64,000 nucleotides of DNA. Origin: Eubacterium plexicaudatum ASF492 (lineage in GTDB: Bacteria; Bacillota; Clostridia; Lachnospirales; Lachnospiraceae). The translations under genes and the position numbers were made by a program. The stretch's first letter is position 1. The number at the start of each line of letters is the position of its first letter. Positions 47,793-58,281 of this stretch are shown piece after piece. The notes below the pieces were generated by a model. That model ran no database searches and had not been told where the DNA came from. It saw only the letters and a list, made by a program, of their open reading frames with translations. The stretch lies in NCBI RefSeq assembly GCF_000364225.2, contig NZ_AQFT02000001.1, positions 5,080,001-5,144,000 on the forward strand. Reading direction: 5' to 3'.

Positions 47793-50207
47793 ATGAGATT
47801 TGGATATTTTGATAATGAGAGACGTGAGTATGTGATAGACCGCCCGGATACGCCGGCGCCATGGGCAAACTATCTTGGATCGCCGGAATACGGCGCGTTG
47901 ATCTCAAATCAGGCCGGTGGGTACAGCTTTGCAAAATCCGGAGCAAACGGCCGGATACTCAGATATATTTTTAACCAGTTTGATCAGCCTGGGAGATATA
48001 TCTACATCCGGGATAATGATACAAAGGATTACTGGTCGGCCTCCTGGCAGCCGGTAGGCAAGGACTTAAAAGAGTATAAAAGTGAATGCCGTCATGGTAC
48101 CGGCTATACGAAAATGACTGCCGAATACGGCGGTGTGCGTTCCGAGGTATCGTATTATGTTCCGCTGCATCAGGAGTATGAGGTATGGGCGGTTAAAATT
48201 ACGAACTGCTCCGGAGCCGCAAAGGATCTGAATGTAACAGGATATGCGGAATTTACAAATAACAGCAATTATGAGCAGGATCAGGTGAATCTGCAGTACT
48301 CACAGTTTATTACAAGGTCGCAGTTCCATGAAAACCGCATCTGCCAGAAAGTGCATGGCAATTTGGACGGGGTGGAAAATGGCAAAGATGTGGATGACAA
48401 AATTATGACGGAGCGGTTTTTCGGGCTGGCAGGTGAAAAGGTATCTTCCTACTGCGGGGATAAGGAAAAATTTCTCGGACGCTACCATGGGTACGGCAAT
48501 CCGCAAGGCGTTGCAGACGGTGTTTTATGCGGGGAGACAGGTTATAATGAAAATAGCTGCGGGGCACTTGCGGCGCATTTGCAGCTTGCACCGGGAGAGT
48601 CAAAAGAGCTTGCGTTTATCGTTGGCATGAAGAGTGACGCACAGGCGCAGGAGATTATGGCACGTTATGCGCAGCCGTCGCAGATCTGTGAAAAGGAGCG
48701 GCTGGAACTGGCGTCCTACTGGCATGAAAAGCTTTCCCGTTTTCAGGTAAAAACACCAAGTCCGGAATTTGACACAATGATAAATACATGGAATGCGTAT
48801 AATTGTTTTATGACCTTTATCTGGTCGCGTGCGGCATCCTTTTTTTACTGTGGGCTGCGAAACGGATACGGATATCGGGATACGGTGCAGGATATCCAGG
48901 GGATTATCCATCTGGCACCGGAGATGGCTGTGGAAAAGATACGGTTTATGCTTTCTGCGCAGGTACATCATGGTGGAGGGCTGCCGCTCGTAAAATTTAC
49001 GCATCGACCGGGATACGAAGATACGCCGGAAGACGCTTCTTATGTAAAAGAAACCGGGCATCCGGCGTACCGTGCGGATGACGCGCTGTGGCTGTTTCCG
49101 ACAATTTACAAATATATAACGGAAACCGGGTGTCCGGATTTTATGGATGAAGTCATTCCGTATGCAGATAAAGGCGAAGATACGGTTTATGGGCATTTAA
49201 AACAGGCTGTGGATTTTTCTATGAACCATTTGGGTAGACACGGGATGCCGGCAGGACTGTATGCCGACTGGAACGACTGCCTGCGGCTTGGAAAAGACGG
49301 TGAATCTACCTTTGTTGCGTTCCAGCTGTATTATGCTATGACGATTTTAAGAAAATTTGCGCGGCAGCGTAACGATACGGATTATATTGCGTATCTGGAC
49401 GGTGTACAGGAAAAGCTTGGCGCTGCCATTCAGAGCCAATGTTGGGATCAGGACCGGTTTGTGCGTGGATTTACCGAACAGGGAGAGGTTATCGGAAAAA
49501 GGACAGACCCGGAAGCAAATCTGTGGCTGAATCCGCAGAGCTGGGGCGTAATCAGCGGTCTGGCGGACAGTAAGCAGTCAGAGCTGGCACTGGATGCGGT
49601 ATATGAAAAGCTGAATACACAGTACGGGGCAATGTTAATGACACCGCCTTATCATATGCACGCTTTTGACGGGGCGCTGGCGGTTATTTATAATGCGGGG
49701 ACAAAAGAAAATGCCGGTATATTTTCACAGTCCCAGGGCTGGCTGATTCTTGCGGAAGCATATTGCGGACATGGTGATCGCGCGTTTCAGTATTTTATGG
49801 AAAATGCGCCGTCGGCACAAAATGACAAGGCCGAAATCAGAAAGCTGGAGCCGTATTGTTACGGGCAGTTTACAGAAGGGGCGGACAGTCCGCATTTTGG
49901 ACGCTCTCATGTGCACTGGCTGACAGGTACGGCGTCTACCGTTATGACAGGATGTGTGGAGGGCATTTTGGGAATGCGCCCGGATTTTAACGGGCTGAAA
50001 ATAGAACCTGCGATTCCTTCGGAGTGGGAAAGCTTTGAAATAGAAAAAGACTTCCGGGGAAAGCATCTGCATATTGTCGTCCGCAATCCGGCACACCGGC
50101 AGTCCGGATGCAAAAAGCTTACGGTTAACGGGGCTGCGCTGGAAGGAAATTATGTACCGGAAACGTTGATGAAAGAGCATACGGAGATTATTTTAGATCT
50201 TTCTTAA
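47793..50207 (+). CDS. GH94 phosphorylase, cellobiose-phosphorylase-like
   Basis: The 804-residue cytoplasmic protein has the cellobiose-phosphorylase opening (RFGYFDNERREYVIDRPDTP, NYLG, ISNQAGGYSF). The general acid is the Asp in LYADWNDCLR near 491. GYRDTVQDIQGI and the HMHAFDGALAVIYNAG region of the phosphate site are present. It could act on cellobiose, cellobionate or mixed-linkage fragments; the exact acceptor cannot be told from sequence. ATG 47793 has GGGAG 7 nt upstream. The gene starts 22 nt after the GH16 stop, so the two are in one operon. Confidence 0.82.
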   Translation: MRFGYFDNERREYVIDRPDTPAPWANYLGSPEYGALISNQAGGYSFAKSGANGRILRYIFNQFDQPGRYIYIRDNDTKDYWSASWQPVGKDLKEYKSECRHGTGYTKMTAEYGGVRSEVSYYVPLHQEYEVWAVKITNCSGAAKDLNVTGYAEFTNNSNYEQDQVNLQYSQFITRSQFHENRICQKVHGNLDGVENGKDVDDKIMTERFFGLAGEKVSSYCGDKEKFLGRYHGYGNPQGVADGVLCGETGYNENSCGALAAHLQLAPGESKELAFIVGMKSDAQAQEIMARYAQPSQICEKERLELASYWHEKLSRFQVKTPSPEFDTMINTWNAYNCFMTFIWSRAASFFYCGLRNGYGYRDTVQDIQGIIHLAPEMAVEKIRFMLSAQVHHGGGLPLVKFTHRPGYEDTPEDASYVKETGHPAYRADDALWLFPTIYKYITETGCPDFMDEVIPYADKGEDTVYGHLKQAVDFSMNHLGRHGMPAGLYADWNDCLRLGKDGESTFVAFQLYYAMTILRKFARQRNDTDYIAYLDGVQEKLGAAIQSQCWDQDRFVRGFTEQGEVIGKRTDPEANLWLNPQSWGVISGLADSKQSELALDAVYEKLNTQYGAMLMTPPYHMHAFDGALAVIYNAGTKENAGIFSQSQGWLILAEAYCGHGDRAFQYFMENAPSAQNDKAEIRKLEPYCYGQFTEGADSPHFGRSHVHWLTGTASTVMTGCVEGILGMRPDFNGLKIEPAIPSEWESFEIEKDFRGKHLHIVVRNPAHRQSGCKKLTVNGAALEGNYVPETLMKEHTEIILDLS

Positions 50208-50256
50208 ATAGTAGTCCGGACTGTTTTTACAAGCCGGTTCGGAATAGGTCATGATT

Positions 50257-50286
50257 TTGACATTTTTACATTTCTTTTAGTATATT
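50257..50286 (+). promoter_or_regulatory. Probable promoter of the sugar importer genes
   Basis: TTGACA (50257-50262), an 18-nt spacer and TATATT (50281-50286), about 75 nt before the binding-protein start. Confidence 0.5.
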
Positions 50287-50362
50287 TCAGGGAACGCATT
50301 CTGTTATGATACAGTTACAAGGCAGAGATGCTTATATAAAAGATAAAGAGGAGGAATCAGAA

Positions 50363-51811
50363 ATGAAGAAGAAAGTGGTTAGTATTTTACTGGCGGCAGC
50401 CGTATTAGCAGGCACGGCGGCTTGTGGCAACCAGTCGGGTACCAAAACGGATGGGAATGCAGACGGGCAGACGGATGAACAAACAGGCGATGATGGAAAT
50501 ATGGAAGATGCCGGCTCAGATGTTTCTTTGGATGGGGACGAAGGAAAAGTTATCAATATCTACAGCTGGAATAATGAGTTTAGCCAGCGTCTGCAGGCAG
50601 TTTATCCGGAAGTAAAGGAAACATCCGCAGACGGTACGATTACATATTTGAACGACGGAACGGAAATTCACTGGATTATTAATCCGAACCAGGACGGCGT
50701 TTACCAGCAGAAACTGGACGAGGCGCTGCTGAACCAGGCGGATGCGGCAGCAGACGATAAAGTAGATATCTTTTTGTCAGAAACCGACTATGTATTTAAA
50801 TATACGGATGCGGATGCAGATGTTGCAATGCCTTTGACCGACATTGGCATTGACCCGCAGAAAGATCTGGCAGACCAGTATGAGTTTACGAAAGTAACGG
50901 CTTCGGATTTAAACGGTGTACAAAGAGGGTCTACATGGCAGTGCTGTCCGGGCCTGCTTGTATACCGGCGCGACATTGCAAAGGATGTGTTCGGAACCGA
51001 TGACCCTGAAGAGATCGGCGCGAAAGTAAAAGATTGGGATACGATGAAAGCAACGGCGGCGGAGTTGAAGGAAAAAGGCTATTATACATTTTCTTCCTAT
51101 GCAGATACGTTCCGTCTGTACGGGAATAGCATTTCGCAGCCTTGGATGGGTGCGGGCGAAACAGTGCTTAAGGTAGATCAAAAGATTATGGACTGGGTGA
51201 GCGATTCTAAGGAATGGCTGGACGCAGGCTATCTGAATAAGACGGTAAAAGGCCAGTGGAACGATGACTGGAATAAAGCGATGTCATCCGAATCCAAGGT
51301 GTTTGCATTCCTGTTCCCGGCATGGGGCATTGATTTTACATTAAAGCCAAACTGGGACGGTGAAGAAGGTGCATGGGCGGTTACCAATCCTCCGCAGGAA
51401 TACAACTGGGGCGGCTCGTATATTCATGCCTGCACCGGTACGGATAATCCGAAATATGTAAAAGATATTATATTGGCGATGACGGCTGATGCGGATAATT
51501 TGGCTAAAATTACCCAGAAGTATGGTGAGTTTACGAATGCACGCAGCAGTATGCAGGAAGCGGCACAAAACGATGAGTTGTATCCGTCCGAATTCCTGGG
51601 CGGGCAGAATGCGTACAAATATTTTGCCCCTGTGGCAGAACATATTGAAATGGCTCCGTTATCTGCGTACGACCAGGGTTGTGTGGAACTGATACAAAAT
51701 TCGTTCAGTGATTATTTCCAGGGACAGGTTGACTTTGATAAAGCAAAATCTAACTTTGAGACAGCAATTAGAGAACGTTATCCGGAAATTACAGAAATTC
51801 AGTGGCCGTAA
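50363..51811 (+). CDS. Sugar ABC transporter substrate-binding lipoprotein
   Basis: The 482-residue lipoprotein has a signal peptide with lipobox TAAC (Cys near 23), then a Gly/Asp-rich linker (about 25-65) and a type II binding-protein fold. Aromatic residues in STWQCCPGLLVYRRD, QPWMGAGE and FPAWGIDF are typical of oligosaccharide pockets. GGAGGAAT fixes ATG 50363. The position between two GH94 genes' operon and a GH3 gene suggests it captures beta-glucan oligosaccharides released by the GH16. Confidence 0.86.
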   Translation: MKKKVVSILLAAAVLAGTAACGNQSGTKTDGNADGQTDEQTGDDGNMEDAGSDVSLDGDEGKVINIYSWNNEFSQRLQAVYPEVKETSADGTITYLNDGTEIHWIINPNQDGVYQQKLDEALLNQADAAADDKVDIFLSETDYVFKYTDADADVAMPLTDIGIDPQKDLADQYEFTKVTASDLNGVQRGSTWQCCPGLLVYRRDIAKDVFGTDDPEEIGAKVKDWDTMKATAAELKEKGYYTFSSYADTFRLYGNSISQPWMGAGETVLKVDQKIMDWVSDSKEWLDAGYLNKTVKGQWNDDWNKAMSSESKVFAFLFPAWGIDFTLKPNWDGEEGAWAVTNPPQEYNWGGSYIHACTGTDNPKYVKDIILAMTADADNLAKITQKYGEFTNARSSMQEAAQNDELYPSEFLGGQNAYKYFAPVAEHIEMAPLSAYDQGCVELIQNSFSDYFQGQVDFDKAKSNFETAIRERYPEITEIQWP

Positions 51812-51907
51812 ATAAGCGGCGAGCAGGGCTGGTTACAGGCGGGATATCAGAATGGTTCCCGCCATATGCCCTGCCGCTTTTAAAAACAGAGAGAGGAGTG
51901 GCAGCTT

Positions 51908-52858
51908 ATGAAACAGAAACAAAAAAGCATCAGCTATGCAAAATGGGGATACTTATTTATTCTGCCGTTTTTTGTCAGCTTTTTCATTTTTTCTTTAATT
52001 CCGCTGGTAGATACGGTACGGTATAGCTTTTTTGAATACTACCGGTCAGGAATTAAGGAGATCGGGCCGAATTTCGTTGGTATGGAAAATTATATCAGCC
52101 TGTTAAAGTCGGATATGTTAAAATATGCGGCGAATACAATGATCTTGTGGATCGTCGGATTTATTCCTCAGATCGTAATCGCACTTCTGCTGGCTTCCTG
52201 GTTTGTAGACGCCCGGTTGAAAATCCGCGGCACGCAGTTTTTCAAGGTAGTTATCTATCTGCCAAATCTGATCATGGCTTCCGCGTTTGCCATGCTGTTC
52301 TTTACCATGTTTTCTACGAATGGCCCGATCAATTCCATTTTGATGTCCATAGGACTGATCCACCAGCCGATAGATTTTCTTGGTACGGTATATGGCACAC
52401 GCTCGCTGGTCGGATTGATGAACTTTCTTATGTGGTTTGGAAATACGACCATTATGCTGATGGCAGCGATCATGGGGATCAGTCCGGATATTTTTGAGGC
52501 ATCCGAGCTGGACGGCTGCAACAGCGTGCAGAGGTTTTTCCGTATTACGCTGCCGCTGATTCGTCCAATCCTTGCATATACGCTGATCACTTCTATTATT
52601 GGCGGACTGCAGATGTTCGATGTGCCGCAGATTTTGACAAACGGGCAGGGGTCGCCAGACCGTACTTCCATGACGCTGATCATGTTCTTAAACAGCCATT
52701 TAAAGAGCAAAAATTATGGTATGGCGGGCGCGCTCTCAGTATATTTGTTTATTGTCAGCGGTATCCTGTGCTTTATTGTGTATCGGATGACTAATAATGA
52801 TGATCCGGACGGTTCAAAAGCAGCAGCGAAAAAAGCAAGAAAAAAGGCAAGACGGTAG
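51908..52858 (+). CDS. Sugar ABC transporter permease, MalF-like
   Basis: The 316-residue permease has six membrane helices and the CUT1 EAA loop (EASELDGCNSVQRFFRITLP, about 197-216). AGAGAGGAG precedes ATG 51908. No ATPase gene is present in the locus; CUT1 importers commonly share an MsmK-type ATPase from elsewhere. It is followed 14 nt later by the second permease. Confidence 0.88.
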   Translation: MKQKQKSISYAKWGYLFILPFFVSFFIFSLIPLVDTVRYSFFEYYRSGIKEIGPNFVGMENYISLLKSDMLKYAANTMILWIVGFIPQIVIALLLASWFVDARLKIRGTQFFKVVIYLPNLIMASAFAMLFFTMFSTNGPINSILMSIGLIHQPIDFLGTVYGTRSLVGLMNFLMWFGNTTIMLMAAIMGISPDIFEASELDGCNSVQRFFRITLPLIRPILAYTLITSIIGGLQMFDVPQILTNGQGSPDRTSMTLIMFLNSHLKSKNYGMAGALSVYLFIVSGILCFIVYRMTNNDDPDGSKAAAKKARKKARR

Positions 52859-52872
52859 AAAGGAGATAGCTT

Positions 52873-53718
52873 ATGAAATCAAATGAATCCAATCGCTTAC
52901 GTACTGTTTTTGCGCATATTGTACTGGTTATTTTGTCGTTTATGTGCCTGTTCTTTTTTTACATTTTGTTTGTGAACGCGACACGTTCCCATGCGGAACT
53001 GCAAAAAGGGTTTTCCGCCCTGCCTGGCACGCATTTGCTGGAAAACCTGAAAAATGTTGCCAATGACGGCACGTTCCCAATGTTTCAGGGTATTTTGAAC
53101 AGCCTGATTGTTTCCGGAAGTTCGGCAGCTATCTGCACATATTTTTCCGCATTAACAGCATATGGGCTGTATGCGTATGATTTTAAAGGAAAAAAGGCGG
53201 CGTTTACATTTATTATGGCAATTCTTGTAATGCCGACACAAGTAACAGCTATGGGGTTTTTACGCCTGGTTACCAATATGGGGATGTATGATTCCCTGCT
53301 GCCGCTGATTATTCCGTCAATTGCATCGCCGGCCGTCTTTTACTTTATGCACAGCTACCTGCAGTCCTCGCTTCCGCTGTCTTTGGTAGAAGCAGCCAGA
53401 ATCGACGGTTCGGGCGAGTTTAAAACATTTAACAGGATTGTGCTGCCGATTATGAAGCCGGCAATTGCGGTACAGGCCATCTTTTCGTTTGTAGGCTCCT
53501 GGAATAACTATTTTGTTCCGGCGTTGATCATTCAGTCAAAAGATAAAATGACAGTACCGATTTTGATCGCGACATTGCGCGGCGCAGATTATATGAATTT
53601 TGACATGGCTAAAATTTATATGATGATTACGGTGGCGATTGTGCCGATTATCCTTGTATATCTTGTATTGTCAAAATATATTATTGCCGGTGTAACGCTA
53701 GGCGGAGTAAAGGAATAG
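52873..53718 (+). CDS. Sugar ABC transporter permease, MalG-like
   Basis: The 281-residue permease has six membrane helices and the EAA loop EAARIDGSGEFKTFNRIVLP (about 174-193). It pairs with the MalF-like protein. AAAGGAG lies 7 nt before ATG 52873. Confidence 0.88.
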   Translation: MKSNESNRLRTVFAHIVLVILSFMCLFFFYILFVNATRSHAELQKGFSALPGTHLLENLKNVANDGTFPMFQGILNSLIVSGSSAAICTYFSALTAYGLYAYDFKGKKAAFTFIMAILVMPTQVTAMGFLRLVTNMGMYDSLLPLIIPSIASPAVFYFMHSYLQSSLPLSLVEAARIDGSGEFKTFNRIVLPIMKPAIAVQAIFSFVGSWNNYFVPALIIQSKDKMTVPILIATLRGADYMNFDMAKIYMMITVAIVPIILVYLVLSKYIIAGVTLGGVKE

Positions 53719-53810
53719 GATTTGTTAGGACTGCCGGCTATATGCTGGCAGTTCATTGTTGTGCACAGGTCAGGAAGCACATAGAATCATTGTACAAAGA
53801 GGAGATTATA

Positions 53811-56350
53811 ATGGGGAATGAAAGAAAATTTCACAGCGGTACAAAGGATCCGCGGCCGTCTGCCAGAGAGATTGCACATGGCAGGCTGGCAAGGGAAATG
53901 GCGGCGGAGGGATTTGTACTGCTGAAAAATGACGGGCTGCTTCCGCTGGAAGGTTCCGCTGCGGTGGCGTTGTTTGGAAGCGGTGCGGCGTATACGGTCA
54001 AGGGCGGTATCGGTTCCGGAGATGTTAACAGCCGGGAAAACAGATCTGTTTACAGTGGTTTGAAAGAAGCACAGATAACGATTGTAAACGAAGGCTGGCT
54101 AAAGGATTACAAGCAGTGTTATGAAAAGGCAAGATCTGAGTGGAAAGAGAAAGTGCTTGAAGATGCGGGTAAGGTGGAAAATCCGTTTGATGCTTATGCA
54201 ACGAATCCGTTTTCCATGCCGCATGGAAGAAAGATTGCGGAAGATGACCTGCAAGGAGCTTCGGCGGCGATTTACGTGCTTAGTCGTATTGCTGGTGAAG
54301 GAAAGGACCGCCGAAGGGTACAGGGAGATTATTTTTTAAGCGAAGAGGAAGAACGCGACCTTCTTTATTTAAATGAGCGGCAAATGCCGACCGTTTTGGT
54401 TTTAAATACAGGCGCGCCGGTAGAGTTAACAGATATATTAGAGGAAGCGCCGTTTATCCGTGCGGTTTTGTATTTGTCCCTGCCCGGGCAGGAGGGTGGA
54501 TGTGCCGCTGCGGATGTGCTGTTTGGCAAGTCTTTACCAGGAGGCAGATTAACTTCAACCTGGGCAAAGCGGTATGAAGATTATCCATCGGCTGAAGCGT
54601 TTGGTTATCTAAACGGAGATTTGGAAAAAGAACAATATAAGGAAGGCATTTTTGTTGGCTATCGTTATTTTGACAGTTTTGGTATACAGCCGCTGTTTCC
54701 GTTCGGATATGGCCTTTCTTATACAGAATTTTCCATTGTATGTGAAGAGGTACAGACGGTGGAAAACGGGATAAATTTGGCTGTACTTGTAAAAAATACC
54801 GGAACAGTGTATTCCGGCAGAGAGGTTGTGCAGGTATACGTGTCTTTGCCGCAGACAGGCGAGATAAAAGAGTATCAAAGGCTGGCCGGTTTTGCAAAGA
54901 CACGGCATCTGGCGCCGCAGGAAACGCAGCGGCTGTCCATAACCGTTGAACAAAGGCAGATGGCCGTTTTTTCACAAAAGACCACGCATGGATAATAGAG
55001 GCAGGGACATACGGCATTTGGACAGGCAGACACAGTGGTTGCCTAAAGCTTGCGGCCGTACTGCATATTTCCGAAACAACAGTTTTGGAACGGACAGAAG
55101 TGCTTTGGCAGGAAGAAGTGGATTTTGAGCAGTTGCGGACAGATGCAGCAGACAAAAAGAGGTCTGCAGGGCGTTTGGAACAGGCGGCGGAGAATGTGCC
55201 AATACTTTTTTTTGTGCCAAAGGAAGAACACGTTCCGGCGCGTACAGAGGCAAAAGCCTGCCCACTGGCACAGCTTGCGCAGGAGCTGCCGGTGGAACAG
55301 CTTATACCATTGCTGTATGGAAACATTACGCAGGGTGCAAGTACACTTGGTTCTTCTGGAGTGCGAGTGCCTGGCTCCGCCGGAGAGACAACGGAAGCTT
55401 TGGAGGAAGCATATGGCGTCCGGTCGCTCATTATGGCGGACGGGCCGGCCGGCCTGCGCCTGCGTCAGAGCTACGAGGTGGATACAAAATCAGATACGGT
55501 ATACGGCGCGGGCGTCCTAAGCTCGCTGGAAAACGGTTTTCTGGAGCCAATGGAGCACCATACTGACGCGGATACATACTATCAGTATTGCACGGCATTT
55601 CCGGTCGGGACAGCGCTGGCGCAGACATGGGATACGGAGCTGATGAAAACCTTCGGCAGAGCAGTGGCCACCGAGATGGAGGAGTTCCATGTAGATTTGT
55701 GGCTGGCTCCCGGGATGAATATTCACAGAAATCCACTGTGTGGGCGTAATTTTGAATATTATTCCGAAGACCCGTTCCTTTCTGGTATGATGGCTGCCGC
55801 AGTTACCAGGGGCGTGCAGGCAACCGGACGCTGCGGCGTTACGGTAAAGCATTTTGCGTGCAACAACCAGGAGGATAACCGCATGGGCGTAGATGTGTGT
55901 ATTTCCGAGCGTGCGTTTCGCGAAATTTACCTGCGCGGGTTTGAGATTGCGATTAAAAAAAGCGCGCCCGCAGCGGTTATGACATCTTACAACCTGATCA
56001 ACGGCATTCATGCCGCGAACAGCAGCTGGCTTTGTACGGTTATTGCGCGTAAGGAGTGGGGGTTCGGCGGTGTTATCATGTCCGACTGGAATACGACGGT
56101 ACCGCAGGACGCAAGTGTGGCATGGAAATGCGCGGCGGCAGGAAATGATATAATTATGCCGGGGAATCAAGCGGACGCGCAGGACATACGTCAGGCGTAC
56201 GCACGAGGCGCACTGACAGAGGAATCCATACGAAGCTGTGCCGGACGGGTAATGGCACTCGTTGAAAATGTATGGCAGGAAAGTCACGGGTGCGGTTGGG
56301 AAATACGGATATTGAAGAACCTGTTATCACGCATAAAAATCAATAGATAG
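53811..56350 (+). CDS. GH3 beta-glucosidase with permuted domain order, frameshifted
   Basis: Domains are in reverse order. The C-terminal-type alpha/beta-sandwich comes first (EGFVLLKNDGLLPLEG, residues about 25-290), then an Fn3-like domain (VLVKNTGTVYSGREVVQVY, about 320-390), then the TIM-barrel domain (about 470-800). The nucleophile is the Asp in VIMSDWN near 758, and KHFACNNQ holds substrate residues. This order is known from Ruminococcus albus and Butyrivibrio glucosidases. No signal peptide: cytoplasmic. The frame breaks at the A4 run 54976-54979; with A5 it reads FSQKDHAWIIEAGTYGIW and joins 55085-56350. It would release glucose from imported oligosaccharides. Confidence 0.82.
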
Positions 56351-56359
56351 TACACTAAA

Positions 56360-56442
56360 GCGAGTTTGAAAAATGCTTTCCGTGAGATGTACTTCACAGT
56401 TTGTGGAGGATACGGATCGTGGGAATGATTTTTCAAACTCGC
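56360..56442. repeat. Large hairpin made of the GCGAGTTTGAAAA repeat
   Basis: Fourteen-base arms, gcgagtttgaaaaa (56360-56373) and its exact complement (56429-56442), enclose about 55 bases. The arm is the same motif as in the palindromes at 33357 and 39865. Placed 10 nt after the GH3 stop, it may end or protect the transcript. The stretch to 56671 holds no gene. Confidence 0.7.
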
Positions 56443-56671
56443 CCAATTTATAGCAGCAATAATTATTATCTGAATTTTAAATGGGAATCTGAAATCATAA
56501 TTACAATTATGATTGTACATTGCATGCCTTTATGGTACAATGAACTATATGAATCAATTCTTAACAGCTCTTGAAAATAGCAAATGAATAACTATTAATA
56601 CAAATAACGAAAATGCAAAACAAAAGAACATTAGTAGTATTATAAAATTATTTGGTTCAGGAGGCATCATT

Positions 56672-57167
56672 ATGGAAAAGCATATTTCTGGTTTAGCAAA
56701 TCCTTTAACGTTCAGTGTTGCCGATCAATTAATTACTTGGAACAATTATACTATTGCAGTGGGAAGCATATCTACATTTTTCACCGGAGTCAGTACGAGT
56801 TATTGTAAAATAAGCAAAAAAACGCGGTATATTTTATAAATTAGGCATGGGATCTTCCATGTTGATAACTTTGGCGCAAATGATATCCGCGGATGCTTCT
56901 GAAAGAGCGAAGATAATAGATGCTTCCTTCGCTTATTATTTCGACGATGAACATTTACCATGTATCAATCTTATATTAATGAATGATACAACATTAGAAA
57001 TTACATTTACAGATATGATGACTTTTTGTGAAGCCGTAAGTGATATCACAAAAGCAATTGTTGAACATACGGAGCGAAATAATCTTGAAATGCGTGGTAC
57101 AGATATTTTGGTAGATAAAGCGAATTTTCATGGAGAGGCATTTTTTATTGAGGAGGCAAAGAAATGA
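56672..57167 (+). CDS. Hypothetical protein, probably frameshifted
   Basis: ATG 56672 follows AGGAGG by 7 nt and opens MEKHISGLANPLTFSVADQL with a hydrophobic stretch, but stops at 56839. If the A7 run at 56816-56822 were A6, the frame would pass smoothly (KISKKRGIFYKLGMGSSML) into 56847-57167, giving about 164 residues. The second part is acidic with ITFTDMMTFCEAVSDITKAI. No family is recognised. It overlaps the next gene by 4 nt. Confidence 0.5.
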
Positions 57168-57442
57168 ATATTAATAATCCTAAATTTAATGCTCCGGTAA
57201 CATTTAATGAATATCATTCGGCACCGGAGCTTGCAAAAATACAGCAGATCATTGAAGATCAATCAGCAGAACATTATGAACTTTGTGAAAAGTTACGCAA
57301 CTGGCTGATTCTATTGAGTCAGGAAAAAGAATCCATGCGGAATCATGCATCGGATATTATAAAAAATGTAGGCGGAGGTACGCTTGCAAATATCTTAGGC
57401 GGCAGTATACTTGCATTTATTCGGGACTTATCGTGTATTTGA
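57164..57442 (+). CDS. Hypothetical protein
   Basis: The 92-residue protein has a helical centre (APELAKIQQIIEDQSAEHYE) and a Gly-rich hydrophobic end (GGGTLANILGGSILAFI). It is coupled to the previous gene by an ATGA overlap and AGGAGG, so the two probably act together. The function is unknown; an immunity or membrane-associated pair is possible but not shown. Confidence 0.5.
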   Translation: MNINNPKFNAPVTFNEYHSAPELAKIQQIIEDQSAEHYELCEKLRNWLILLSQEKESMRNHASDIIKNVGGGTLANILGGSILAFIRDLSCI

Positions 57443-57571
57443 AAAAGTGTATTTTCAGAAGCCTTGAAAACAAAGGGGTTGGAAGTTGTTTTATGGGGCT
57501 GTTTGTGCTTTGCAATACCAGGAAGAGCTTGCTTTTTTCCTAAGGGTTGCTTTATACTAGGATAAAGGAGA

Positions 57572-58281
57572 TTGTCATGGAAAAAGGGCGGGATTTTTAA
57601 CGACCTGGGATTTATGTTGAAAGAAAAATTGATCTTTTTGATAGAAGCGCAGTCAACCTGGACGGTGAATATACTCGTAAGAGTGATATTATACCTTGCA
57701 AAATCGTATCAGGATTATATCATACGCACAGGGCAGGACATATACGGGGGCAAAAAGGTAAAGCTGCCGAAGCCGGAGATTTATGTGATTTATACGGGAA
57801 GCAGGAAGGCCAGACCGGAAACAATATCGCTCGCCGAAGAATTTTTCCCTGGTGAGGAATGTTGTTTGGATGTAACGGTGCATATGATTTATGATGGGGA
57901 AAAAGGAGACATTATCAATCAGTATGTAACATTTACAAAATATTTGATGAACAGGTAAAGAAGCATGGGCTTACCGACCAGGCAGTGAGGAAGGCCATAC
58001 GCATATGCAAGGACAGGGATGTGCTGAAAGAATACCTGTCAGGCAGGGAAAGTGAGGTAGTGGATCTTATGATTACGTTGTTTAGTCAGGAAGAAATATG
58101 GGATATGCATGTGCGCAGCAGGGAAAAAGAAGCTGCGGTCAGGACTATGATAGAAGACGGCAGGTATTTTGGCGCATCCAGAGAGGCAACGGTGGAAAGG
58201 CTCAGGGAGAAGTTCAATTTATCACAAGATGATGCCGACAATATGGTAAAAAATATTGGTAGCAGCGGACTTGCGTGTTAA
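57572..58281 (+). pseudogene. Rpn-type nuclease gene, N-terminally truncated and frameshifted
   Basis: The core NDLGFMLKEKLIFLIEAQST with WTVNILVRVILYL is the Rpn/PD-(D/E)XK nuclease pattern (E-x-Q active site). The usual 40-60 N-terminal residues are absent. A start-like ATG 57577 after AAAGGAG is out of frame by one base. The A4 run at 57937-57940 should be A5, giving FTKIFDEQVKKHGLTDQAVR and continuity with 57985-58281. The C-terminal end (WDMHVRSRE, GRYFGASREATVERLREKF) is the tail type also found orphaned at 33139 and 32580. Confidence 0.65.
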
